From: Paenibacillus alginolyticus DSM 5050 = NBRC 15375
Lineage (GTDB): Bacteria > Bacillota > Bacilli > Paenibacillales > NBRC-103111
Length of the DNA: 54,852 nt
NCBI RefSeq assembly: GCF_000422905.1
Contig: NZ_AUGY01000054.1
Span: forward strand, 1-54,852
Direction of reading: 5' to 3'
The notes under the pieces were generated by a model. It did no database searches. It worked only from the letters and a program-made list of their open reading frames with translations, and had not been told where the DNA came from. Of the stretch, positions 1-7,334 are shown piece by piece (the stretch's first letter is position 1; every line of letters starts with the position of its first letter). The translations under genes were made by a program, and so were the position numbers.

Positions 1-1
1 A

Positions 2-217
2 GAAGAAGCCCAACTGCTCTTTCAAGTGATTGCTGCAAGTTACGAACGACGAAGCCTCATCATTACGACCAATCTCGAATTCTCCAAGTGGGGAGGCATC
101 TTCACCGACGACCAGATGGCTGCGGCGATGATTGACCGTCTTGCTCATCACGGACAGCTCATTGTTTTTGAAGGAGAAAGTTACCGCCTTAAGCACGCAT
201 TAATGCGTCAAAAGTGA
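2..217 (+). CDS. istB: IstB-like IS21 helper ATPase, C-terminal part (cut by window edge)
   Basis: An open frame runs in from the window edge and stops at TGA 215-217. It encodes the C-terminal end of an IstB-type AAA+ ATPase, the transposition helper of IS21-family elements. The recognisable part is the run SLIITTNLEFSKW, the sensor-1 strand of IstB/DnaC-like ATPases, followed by the usual DDQMAAAMIDRLAHHG and a short YRLKHAL tail. IstB works with the IstA transposase to select target DNA. The gene is followed within a few bases by a cluster of short direct repeats typical of an IS21 right end, so the element reads left to right and most of it lies outside the window. I am confident of the family; completeness cannot be judged here. 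Confidence 0.9.
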   Translation, partial: EEAQLLFQVIAASYERRSLIITTNLEFSKWGGIFTDDQMAAAMIDRLAHHGQLIVFEGESYRLKHALMRQK

Positions 218-219
218 CC

Positions 220-345
220 GATTAACTGGAAATTCCACAGGGAATTTCATGATAAAACCAGGGAATTCCTGATGATAAAACCAGGGAAAAACCGATGATT
301 ATACCAGGGAAAAGCTGTTGATAAAACCAGGGAATTTCACTTGAC
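220..345. repeat. IS21-type right end: short direct repeats
   Basis: The motif ATAAAACCAGGGAA or a close variant occurs at least four times between 240 and 340 just after istB. IS21-family ends carry several copies of a transposase-binding repeat, so this is read as the right end of that element. The exact tip was not determined; it lies somewhere between about 340 and 375, where tnsC-like coding sequence takes over. The left end and target duplication are outside the window. Confidence 0.65.
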
Positions 346-962
346 AAAACACATGCCAAGCTATTATACAGGGGGGATCAGAAGTCATTACCCCTGGATT
401 AATTCATGCAGTTGCAGACAGTAGTTTGAGACTGGTACAACCCTTGTTCGAAAGAATAAGAAGAGGGGATACGGCAGCGTTAGTTGAGTATGAAGATGTA
501 AAGCCCGATTGGACGGAATTTAACGAGTATTTAAAAGAAGTGACTCATAGAGTTTATGTACATGGTGAATTGGCTGAAGAGCATGAACGGGTCATTCAAT
601 CTAAGAAAAGGGATGAAATCTTGGCTAATCTCATACAATTTGCAAGTAAGATGGTTGACATTGAGAAGGCCGAGTTACTTTCCAGGACAGTGTTTGACGC
701 TAGTAGTGGAATGGGGGATGTTAGCTCCATGTATCAACAATTAGCGGATCTTATATTGAAGCAAAAGCAAACCAGCACAAGAAAGAGAACGGAAAGTACG
801 AATGCCCTGCCCAAACTTGCGAAAATTAAAAAGGAAAATCCTTTAATGAGTGAGGATGATCTTAGGTTTATTGTGAATAAGGGGGCAATCCAAGGCTTAT
901 CTGTAGAAGAATCATTATTTAAGGTTGGTGTAATTAAGATACCAACAGAATTTATCAGTTAA
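345..962 (+). pseudogene. tnsC: TnsC-like Tn7 transposition ATPase, C-terminal fragment truncated by IS21
   Basis: The frame is open from 345 to the stop at 962, with a possible TTG start at 426 but no convincing ribosome binding site, so it looks like the 3' part of a longer gene. It contains VITPGLIHAVADSSLRLVQP followed by FERIRRGD and EYEDVKPDW. From memory this matches the segment after the AAA+ core of Tn7-like TnsC proteins (ITxxLI..VA...LRLVQPM...LRSGD...YEDI). The remainder is a charged helical tail without a known motif. TnsC is the ATP-dependent target-selection regulator of Tn7. Support comes from context: the IS21 end abuts the 5' side, the next gene begins with a TnsD-like N-terminus, and Tn7-type end sequences occur at 8994-9212. 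A plain hypothetical protein remains possible. Confidence 0.55.
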
Positions 963-971
963 GGGGGATAC

Positions 972-1859
972 ATGGTGATTGTGTCATTTCCTATGATGTT
1001 ACCTGATGAACTCTTCTCAGAGACAGATGTGAACACCTCTAGAAAAACAAACGCGGAATCCGACCCCTTGCACCACATGCTTATTCAAGAAAACGAACAA
1101 GAATTATTACGGAACTCGCTTTATTCTCTTTCCAAGCAAGCTCGCTCGTTGTTGACTTCGTTTGCTTTAGAGGATGCGACACCGGAAGAATTAGCATTTC
1201 GTTACGAAATGAATAAGAGCAATGTCTACAACATTCTCTCCCGTTCTCGAGCAAAAGCCAATGATGAGCGGTTCCGCTGTGAAGTCGATCAACATATTCG
1301 GGAACGAAGACGCCTTGGGTTACCTTCTACCCACCAATTGCAGCCTCCTTGTTATAGCCGGCCTTATGCTCTGATATCTATACTAATCGGCGAGGTACTT
1401 CGGATGGCAGGTGAGCCTGACTGGACGCTTACCAACCTGATGGGTATTTCTGGTGATGCCTTTCGTTTAAATGTTACAAATGGCTGCAACTGGCGTGGTA
1501 TTTCGACGTTTGATTGGAGTTATTCGACATATCGTACATTAGAAAGATTAGGTTTAAGCGGGACTTGTTTCGGTAGACCTGGCCGGGCATCCATTTCGCC
1601 GGAACACCAAATAGATATGCTATCCACGATACAGGATACTATAGTCCGTGGCTTACCGGTAATTATCTGGAATATGGAGATTAATGAGTTCGGTTTTGTT
1701 TACGGTTATAACGATGAGGAACGCACGATCTCTTATCTTAGTTATAATCGTAAAATCCGAAAGTTCCAATACGAACAATTAGGGCGTACAGGACAAGAAC
1801 CTGCCCTTTTCATAGCGGCCATACGACAACGTGTAGCCTCGCCTGCCTCCGAAAGGTAG
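972..1859 (+). CDS. Chimeric protein: TnsD-like start, sigma-70 region-4-like HTH, C39/BtrH-like domain
   Basis: Start ATG 972 follows AAGGGGG with good spacing, 9 bases after the tnsC-like stop. Residues 1-15 read VSFPMMLPDELFSE, resembling the first residues of TnsD/TniQ target-selection proteins (FP..LPDEL(L)YS). The rest is unlike TniQ: residues about 33-100 look like a sigma-70 region 4 helix-turn-helix (SLSKQARSLLTSFALEDATPEELA, then NKSNVYNILSRSRAKA), and about 120-290 resemble a papain-like BtrH/C39-fold domain with NGCNWRG and several aromatic motifs. There is no sigma region 2, so it is unlikely to be a working sigma factor. My inference is that a recombination joined the first codons and Shine-Dalgarno of tnsD in frame to the 3' part of a sigma-like gene. 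Whether the product is made or used is unknown. Confidence 0.5.
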   Translation: MVIVSFPMMLPDELFSETDVNTSRKTNAESDPLHHMLIQENEQELLRNSLYSLSKQARSLLTSFALEDATPEELAFRYEMNKSNVYNILSRSRAKANDERFRCEVDQHIRERRRLGLPSTHQLQPPCYSRPYALISILIGEVLRMAGEPDWTLTNLMGISGDAFRLNVTNGCNWRGISTFDWSYSTYRTLERLGLSGTCFGRPGRASISPEHQIDMLSTIQDTIVRGLPVIIWNMEINEFGFVYGYNDEERTISYLSYNRKIRKFQYEQLGRTGQEPALFIAAIRQRVASPASER

Positions 1860-2686
1860 GATCGTAAAATGTTCGATTAATTCGTCCAGTTCCCAATTTC
1901 GCTTCATGTTATCCCCTCCAAAGTAAAGTTCCTATAACAGTAAGTATCGGAATTTATCTTTCAAAATGAGTATATAGAACCCGCTAATTTTCAGCAATAG
2001 TGGATCTCATATCAGTTAAGTTCAATTTCCAAAAATATTCTCGGAACTCAGAAATCAACTAGGAACAAATATTGTAACAATCAGAAATAGTAAATACATG
2101 CATGAAATTTATGTCGAATTTTTCCATGTTCTGCCCTTAGAGATCGTGATTATTACCATTTTATTGGTATATATAACTAATTTATACATATTATGAAACT
2201 TTTCTTAGTTAGAAGGTGTCTAATCCATTGAACGGAAAATATTTCAAGAAAGTGGGTGTCGCCTATGCATTTATAGGGGTACCGCATGGAATCTGGAGGT
2301 GGTTTCTGGAAGAACGCTGAAACGATGTGGCATTCCTGGATGGGTTGCAGCGGATCGGCTCACTTGCGGCGGCCAGACAGAAAAACCATCACGGCGTGCC
2401 GTTGGCATCGCAGTAAAGCAGCCGGTCACCCAGCGCTGGCACTTCGGCTCCGGACGAACATCTAGCTCGAGCAAACCGGTATTCCTGGATGGGGCATGAT
2501 AAAAGTTCTGTAAAACTTGGATGGGTTGTGGTAAGTTGAGTAATTAAATACATTAAGACCAGAGTAACCAGCCACATATTCTCTACCTGTGACTGGAGAA
2601 TTAAATATAGATAAGACTTTCATTTTCTAGTCTCATCTATAACATTAAATATCTAATGATAATTAGTGAATTTTGGGAGGGTTTGT
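1860..2686. other. Gene-free stretch with a GC-rich foreign-looking patch
   Basis: No convincing coding frame was found. The flanks are AT-rich, but 2290-2500 is clearly richer in G+C, with open frames on both strands (2299-2499 plus, 2271-2474 and 2389-2577 minus) that match nothing I recognise. The patch is best read as a decayed fragment from elsewhere. The end of the stretch holds the promoter and ribosome binding site (GGGAGG, 2675-2680) of the next gene. Confidence 0.5.
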
Positions 2687-3271
2687 ATGAAAAAGATTCT
2701 TATTTGTTTATTTGTTTTATTGCTTGCTCTACCAGTTTCAAGTGCCTTTGCTAAACTATACGTCTATGACGTAACTGCAGATAGTTTGAGTGTACGTACT
2801 GGCCCAAGTCCAGTCTATACCAAAATAGCAACCCTTTATAAGGGGGCAGATGTAGTCGAGACTTGCCAGTACAGTTCCAATGGTAGTTGTAAAGTAGATA
2901 CTACTTATAATGGTGTTTCATTTAGAATGGAAAAAATGTATTATCCAGATTCAAGTGTAGGGTCATATTCTAGTCTTGTGACTGGTTGGATAGCTAGAAA
3001 AGAAGGTAGTGTTGAGTACATAAGTGTAAACAATGTTGCAAAAGTAAGCAAAACTGGTGGAACACCAAGCGATTATGGTGGTTATAACCCTAGCCTTGTT
3101 TATCCTTCTTCGACACTAGTCCCAAATGGATCTGATGTCTACTCAATTTCCCAAGATAAGATATATGCAGAAGATACTAATCCTAATGCATGGGTAATGA
3201 TGAATTGGGTAGGTTCTGGTGTTAACACAGTACACATGAATGGTTGGCATTTGAATGCATATGCATATTAA
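2687..3271 (+). CDS. Secreted SH3-domain protein
   Basis: ATG 2687 follows GGGAGG and opens with a clear signal peptide (MKKILICLFVLLLALPVSSAFA, cleavage likely after AFA). The mature part begins LYVYDVTADSLSVRTGPSP, a bacterial SH3 (SH3b) motif, with YTKIATLYKGADV and later VTGWIARKEG completing the barrel. Such domains bind peptidoglycan or peptide stems. Residues about 115-195 after the SH3 core have no recognised fold. At about 195 residues it is a single-domain exported protein with no catalytic domain visible. An upstream GTG at 2666 would destroy the signal peptide and is not used here. It is followed 18 bases later by a membrane-anchored protein and may be co-transcribed with it. Confidence 0.75.
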   Translation: MKKILICLFVLLLALPVSSAFAKLYVYDVTADSLSVRTGPSPVYTKIATLYKGADVVETCQYSSNGSCKVDTTYNGVSFRMEKMYYPDSSVGSYSSLVTGWIARKEGSVEYISVNNVAKVSKTGGTPSDYGGYNPSLVYPSSTLVPNGSDVYSISQDKIYAEDTNPNAWVMMNWVGSGVNTVHMNGWHLNAYAY

Positions 3272-3289
3272 TAAAAGGAGGACACTAAA

Positions 3290-4006
3290 TTGAACAAAAA
3301 ATATATAATTGTTTCAAGTATCGCTTCGGTTTGCGTATTAGGCGCAATTTATATCGGATTTTTTGGTGGAAATACACAAGTTGAAGCAAGTGCTAATGAG
3401 ATTGCTTCTAAAGCACTTGATACATTAAAGGTAAGCGGTGTTGAACACATTAAAACAACTTCAAAATCTAGTAAAACGGATCATTACAGAGATGTTAAAG
3501 GATCGAGAGAAGTTTCGATCGAATATGGGGCTGATGGTTCTTTAATAAAGAAGACCATTGTGGACAAGGCCGGGGAAAGGGTAACAGTTGTTGGCCCTGA
3601 GATTGATGGAAAACAGGAAGCATATACTTGGACATTACCAAAGGATATTGCTGAAGAAAATAAGGAATTATTAAAGGCCTCTTTGTTGGATGAAATAAAA
3701 AAAGAGCTCGATCAACAATCATGGACTTTTGATGCAAGTGTAAAAACTAAAGAACAGGCAATTGTTTTTAAGCAAGTAAATAAGGACAAAAATGAAAATA
3801 ATGTAGTGAAAGTCTACACAGATTCTAAGACATCATTCCCAAAAAAGAAAGAAACTTATCAAGTAGTTGATCGAAGTGAGGAATTAGTTAGTACAGAGGA
3901 ATATAGTATTGAGAGTGACAATGACTCAGTTTTTGACACTTCAAAAATCTCACCAAAAGAAATTCCAGCACCAGTTACAACTGAGGCAACTAAAAAGGGC
4001 AATTAA
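3290..4006 (+). CDS. Membrane-anchored extracytoplasmic protein of unknown function
   Basis: TTG start at 3290 is supported by AAAAGGAGG just upstream. One N-terminal hydrophobic segment (residues about 4-24) anchors or exports the protein; there is no lipobox cysteine. The remaining 210 residues are hydrophilic, lysine-rich and beta-prone, with QAEAY-type and AIVFKQVNK segments, recalling periplasmic-type domains such as those of RseB/LolA-like proteins, but I cannot assign a family. It lies 18 bases after the SH3 protein and before a strong terminator, so the two probably form one transcript and may work together at the cell envelope. Function is not claimed. Confidence 0.6.
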   Translation: MNKKYIIVSSIASVCVLGAIYIGFFGGNTQVEASANEIASKALDTLKVSGVEHIKTTSKSSKTDHYRDVKGSREVSIEYGADGSLIKKTIVDKAGERVTVVGPEIDGKQEAYTWTLPKDIAEENKELLKASLLDEIKKELDQQSWTFDASVKTKEQAIVFKQVNKDKNENNVVKVYTDSKTSFPKKKETYQVVDRSEELVSTEEYSIESDNDSVFDTSKISPKEIPAPVTTEATKKGN

Positions 4007-4039
4007 ACTTTATCCATCATTAAGACATTTTTCACATAT

Positions 4040-4088
4040 AAAGCCCGGTTTTTCCTTCGTTAAGGATCAATCGGGCTTTTATTTTTTC
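4040..4088 (+). terminator. Rho-independent terminator after the SH3/membrane-protein pair
   Basis: AAAGCCCG pairs with CGGGCTTT across a 25-base loop region and is followed by ATTTTTT. It closes the transcript ending at 4006. Confidence 0.7.
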
Positions 4089-4107
4089 TTTACCTTCCTA
4101 GTTATCA

Positions 4108-4269
4108 TTAAATAAAGCTGCGGATCAACTCCGTAGTAAAGGGACTTTACGAGAGGATTTGCTAAAGCATATGTCCCCACTGGGTTGGGAGCATATTAAT
4201 TTCCTAGGCGAGTATCGTTTTGATCCAAAAGGGGTTACCACCTTAGAATCATTACGGCCGTTGAACTAA
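4108..4269 (+). pseudogene. tnpA: Tn3-family transposase TnpA, C-terminal remnant
   Basis: An open frame ending at TAA 4267-4269 encodes a piece containing LLKHMSPLGWEHINFLGEYRF and ending SLRPLN. This is the extreme C-terminus of Tn3-family transposases (L.H.SPLGWEHI...G.Y, ending LRPL). The catalytic domain is missing. About 70 bases downstream lies a 38-base sequence matching Tn3-family terminal repeats, at the usual distance from the end of tnpA. It is therefore the right end of a Tn3-like transposon whose left part was lost. Confidence 0.75.
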
Positions 4270-4282
4270 AAAGTAGAAATAA

Positions 4283-4318
4283 AGCCGGGTTTCACCAAGC
4301 TAAAGGTGAAACCCGGCT
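4283..4318. terminator. Perfect 14-bp stem, terminator-like hairpin
   Basis: Arms 4283-4296 and 4305-4318 are perfectly complementary (AGCCGGGTTTCACC and its complement) around an 8-base loop, followed by AATTTTA. It sits between the tnpA remnant and the Tn3 terminal repeat and probably terminates transposase transcription. Confidence 0.55.
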
Positions 4319-4337
4319 AATTTTATGGTCAAAATTC

Positions 4338-4375
4338 CTTAGCGTTGTAAATCCGCGTTTTGCTGGCGGTACCCC
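4338..4375 (-). repeat. 38-bp Tn3-family terminal inverted repeat (right end)
   Basis: Read on the minus strand it begins GGGGTACCGCCAGCAAAACG and ends CGCTAAG. From memory this agrees with the 38-bp repeats of the Tn4430/Tn3 group, which start GGGGTACCGCCAGCA and end ACGCTAAG. The GGGG tip points right, so the transposon extended left and owns the tnpA remnant at 4108-4269. Confidence 0.75.
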
Positions 4376-4386
4376 TTAATCGATGA

Positions 4387-4683
4387 TTCAAACAGATCTC
4401 GGCCAACGGGTTTATCTTCTATGGAAAGGGTGGAGAAATTGCCACAAATCGCATGGAAGATCAAGAGATGTCCGTTTTATCTCTTCATCTACTGCAAAAT
4501 TGCTTAGTCTAAATTAATCCCATCATGTTCCAGAACGTTTTATCGGAGAAGAAATGGTTTGATCTAATGACTCCGGAAGATTTACGTGCAGTGACACCCT
4601 TGATCTATACACACGTTAATCCATATGGAACATTCCGATTGGACATGAAGGAAGGACTTCCATTGGAAGGTGAACTAGCATGA
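4387..4683 (+). pseudogene. tnpA: Second Tn3-family TnpA C-terminal remnant, with an internal stop
   Basis: One frame from 4387 to TGA 4681-4683 reads GFIFYGKGGEIATNRMEDQE, then a TAA at 4510-4512, then MFQNVLSEKKW and EDLRAVTPLIYTHVNPYG. These are the conserved C-terminal segments of the Tn4430/Tn5401-like branch of Tn3 transposases (catalytic-domain end and TPLIY.HVNPYG). It differs in sequence from the remnant at 4108 and begins 12 bases after that element's terminal repeat, so it belongs to a different element. It overlaps the recombinase start by ATGA. Confidence 0.75.
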
Positions 4684-5388
4684 TTGAAAAACGCGTATCA
4701 GCAAAAAAGAAAGCCCGGGAACTGGCGAAGTATCTTCGCGCAGAACGACCGGACTATGCTTACTTAAAAAGTTTGGTTCAACATTTAAGAAGCGGGCTTG
4801 AATTTGAGGTTCCAAATTCATCAAAGAAGCTGCCTTACGTGCCCGCAGAGGAAGAATTAAAAAGATACTATGAAGTGGTTTGGAAGGCTAAGAATTTTTA
4901 GGACATGATGATCGTGAAAACCCTCATGTATACAGGTGTCAGGGTCAGTGAGTTAATCAGCATCAAGCTTTCGGACATCGATTTTATTTACTGCCAGATC
5001 CGGATCAACAAAGGAAAGGGGTAGCAAAGACCGCATTGTTCCATTTCCTCAGAGTTTCAAAGAGCTGCTGGCCATGCATGCAGATACGATGAAAAAGAAG
5101 CAAGCGGCCTATTTGTTTGAGTCCTCATGGAAGAAAAAGTACACAGACAGGGGAATCCGCAAGATTTTGGCCAAATATTCAGAGGAGGCCCAGTTATCTC
5201 AAAATCTGTCTCCTCATAAACTTCGTCACTTCCTTTTAACCTGGCTAAAAAAGCAAGGCATCGATGATGCGCTGATTCAACCGTATTCCGGCCATGAAAG
5301 CAGAAAGTCGTTAGAAGTTTATTCAAAGCTTGCGATTACCGATGCGCAAAATGAATATAACGAGCTCATTAATAAATTCCCAATTTAA
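4680..5388 (+). pseudogene. Tyrosine recombinase (TnpI/integrase type), broken by a nonsense codon and a frameshift
   Basis: ATG 4680 overlaps the TnpA stop. The first part encodes a SAM-like N-terminal domain up to VWKAKNF, then TAG 4899-4901 interrupts the frame; the same frame continues with TLMYTGVRVSELISIKLSDI, the first catalytic-arginine region (TG.R.SEL). Near 5020 an extra base shifts the frame (GKG then SKDRIVPFP in the next frame). The C-terminal catalytic box survives: SPHKLRHFLLTWLKKQG and GHESRKSLEVY with the H-R, H and Y residues. This is a phage-integrase-family recombinase like the TnpI resolvases of Tn4430-type transposons, here placed after tnpA. It should be non-functional unless read through. 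It is about 235 codons in all. Confidence 0.75.
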
Positions 5389-5393
5389 TCCAT

Positions 5394-5431
5394 GCGTTTG
5401 CGGGTGGTGTCAGCTACGCTGGTACTACCCC
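5394..5431 (-). repeat. Candidate terminal repeat of the second Tn3-like element
   Basis: On the minus strand it begins GGGGTAGTACCAGCGTAGC, sharing GGGGTA..CCAGC with the repeat at 4338-4375. It lies 6 bases after the recombinase stop, with the tip pointing right, as expected for the right end of the element carrying the 4387-5388 genes. The match is partial and the other end is missing. Confidence 0.4.
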
Positions 5432-5624
5432 GCTAGGCCATTGCAATTGGAGATTGAAAAATTTTTAGTTATATACTGACTATTACCCTAAATTGGGTGT
5501 CTATATATGTAGGAGGGAATATTTGTATATTAATATCTCGTTCGGGAGGTATATTGGCATCTAATTGTGATAAGGGTTTGTATTCTGATGTATTGCATAT
5601 CTTTTTGTAAGGTGGAGGAGTGTT

Positions 5625-6251
5625 TTGTACCTTTTCAACGAGATCCCGTGCGATGTGTATTCAACATATGAATTTGATACTCATAAAGAGATCAAATACA
5701 CTCACATGATATTAGGGGTAAATTCTCCAGATTCAGAAGATTGGAAAAGACTTAAAATAGGGGTTGAATCTGGAATAACAACGTACCTCATGGTACGGGA
5801 CCCCCTATCACAAGAAGATATTAATCGCAATTTGGAAATAGGTGTGAAGAACATCACGATCAATCCTGTTTTACAAATTCTGAATGCCGTTTCGCATTCA
5901 CCAGAAAACATTTTTTCGTTCTTCATGCAACCGGAGATAAAGATAGCCGAGGAATCACCTGAGCTTTTGTACATCGGCTCCAATACTTATTTTCATCCAA
6001 GGCAATATTGGGTCAAATATGAAGACTCCAAACTTGACCTGACTGAGAGGGAAGCTGCTCTGCTGCTTTTTTTTATAGAGCACGAAGGGCGGTTGATCAC
6101 CAAATACATGCTTGCTGAACATCTATGGGGTGGGTTTATTCAACCCGATGGAATACCAAAAGTCGTATCTCGTCTAAAAAAAAAGCTAGGACCTGCTTGT
6201 GATCTTATCTCATCTCGGAGACTGGGCGGATTTCTATACTTACGGAGCTAG
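5625..6251 (+). CDS. OmpR-type winged-helix regulator with a degenerate receiver-like N-terminus
   Basis: TTG 5625 follows GGTGGAGG at good spacing. The C-terminal 75 residues (DLTEREAALLLFFIEHEGRL, LAEHLWGG, VSRLKKKLG, ending GGFLYL) form an OmpR/PhoB DNA-binding winged helix (Trans_reg_C). The N-terminal 110 residues have receiver-like length and strand pattern but lack the acidic pocket, the phospho-acceptor aspartate and the KP motif, so phosphorylation is unlikely. No kinase gene is adjacent. The next gene, 33 bases downstream, encodes an exported SLH protein and is a plausible target or partner. The role is unknown. Confidence 0.7.
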   Translation: MYLFNEIPCDVYSTYEFDTHKEIKYTHMILGVNSPDSEDWKRLKIGVESGITTYLMVRDPLSQEDINRNLEIGVKNITINPVLQILNAVSHSPENIFSFFMQPEIKIAEESPELLYIGSNTYFHPRQYWVKYEDSKLDLTEREAALLLFFIEHEGRLITKYMLAEHLWGGFIQPDGIPKVVSRLKKKLGPACDLISSRRLGGFLYLRS

Positions 6252-6284
6252 CCTGAACATAAATCAAAATAGGAGTGATTATAA

Positions 6285-7268
6285 TTGAAGAATTTCAAAC
6301 AAACATTGTCTATTGGTATCTGCGCTGTATGCTGCTTCGTCAGCTTAACTGGTGTGGCTACATTTGCAAATGAGAGTTCTTTTTCAGATGTATCACGTGA
6401 TTATTGGGCATACTCCAATATTCAATGGGCTATGAACCATAATGTCATAAATGGGTACCCAGATGGCACGTTTAAGCCCAACCAAGTAGTCAGTCAAAGC
6501 GAGTGGTTTGCAATGCTTATACGAGCATTCCAACCTTCTGATTTTAAAAATGACTCGAAATCATCGGGATGGGATGCTTCTTATCAAGATTATGCTGCAA
6601 AGATAGGGTTGACATCTATCGTTTCCGACAAGAGCCACCTGACACGAGGTAATATCGCGGAGTATCTAACTGAAGCAAGCGGAAAACATTATAATACGGA
6701 TGACTCTATTCAGTATATTCTCGATATTGGACTTTCCGAAGGCAAGAGCTCCAAATCGGTATCGGGATTCAAGAAAAATGATTTTGTAACCCGATCCGAA
6801 GCTATTACGTTTATCGAAAGGTTTAACCAGAAATTTAGTCAACTAAGTACTAGCCCTTCCGGCGTTGAAACCTATAAGGGTGCTGAAGATTCAAGCATAT
6901 ATGAAAATACGAAATATAACTTTACTTTGAAGCTTCCTGACAACTGGAAGGATAAATACGAAATAAAGGAGCAAAACAATGCTGATGCTCATATTGACAA
7001 CGTAGTATTCATTAGCAAGGCAAACAAAACTTCGGGAGGAGTGCTCTTCATGATATCGATATGGTCCAAGGCTGACTGGGATGTTCAGGGGGATGATATT
7101 ATGAAGAATACCCATACTATAAAACTCGCTGAACGCGGGGACAAAGTATTTACTATAACTACCCCTTCGGATGTTGAGACAGACAGTAGTAATCCTTCTG
7201 CCAAAAGTGAGTACAACAACATGTTCAATTCTATAAAGGACATTCAGAGCACATTCACTCTACAATAA
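6285..7268 (+). CDS. SLH-domain surface protein with a C-terminal PsbP/DcrB-like domain
   Basis: TTG 6285 follows AGGAGTG. Residues 1-29 form a signal peptide (ICAVCCFVSLTGVATFA). Residues about 32-90 hold a clear S-layer homology motif (FSDVSRDYWAYSNIQWAMNH, INGYPDGTFKPNQ), and about 95-185 a more diverged second and third copy (TRGNIAEYLTEASG, VTRSEAITFIERF). SLH domains bind secondary cell-wall polymer. Residues about 205-325 (YENTKYNFTLKLPDNWKDKY onward) resemble the PsbP/DcrB-like fold of exported lipoproteins of unknown role. The gene follows the winged-helix regulator by 33 bases and ends at a strong bidirectional terminator. Confidence 0.75.
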   Translation: MKNFKQTLSIGICAVCCFVSLTGVATFANESSFSDVSRDYWAYSNIQWAMNHNVINGYPDGTFKPNQVVSQSEWFAMLIRAFQPSDFKNDSKSSGWDASYQDYAAKIGLTSIVSDKSHLTRGNIAEYLTEASGKHYNTDDSIQYILDIGLSEGKSSKSVSGFKKNDFVTRSEAITFIERFNQKFSQLSTSPSGVETYKGAEDSSIYENTKYNFTLKLPDNWKDKYEIKEQNNADAHIDNVVFISKANKTSGGVLFMISIWSKADWDVQGDDIMKNTHTIKLAERGDKVFTITTPSDVETDSSNPSAKSEYNNMFNSIKDIQSTFTLQ

Positions 7269-7276
7269 CGCTTACG

Positions 7277-7325
7277 ATACGAAAAACGGTTGAGCGGAAA
7301 TCCTCAACCGTTTTTCGTATGTTTT
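7277..7325. terminator. Bidirectional terminator between convergent genes
   Basis: ATACGAAAAACGGTTGAG pairs with its complement across a 7-base loop and has A- and T-rich flanks on both sides, serving the SLH gene (+) and the amidase gene (-). Confidence 0.8.
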
Positions 7326-7334
7326 CAAATAGGA

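Noticed and set aside
5440..5620. Riboswitch or leader RNA upstream of the OmpR-type regulator
   Set aside because: No recognisable aptamer motif; only AT-rich sequence and a simple ribosome binding site.
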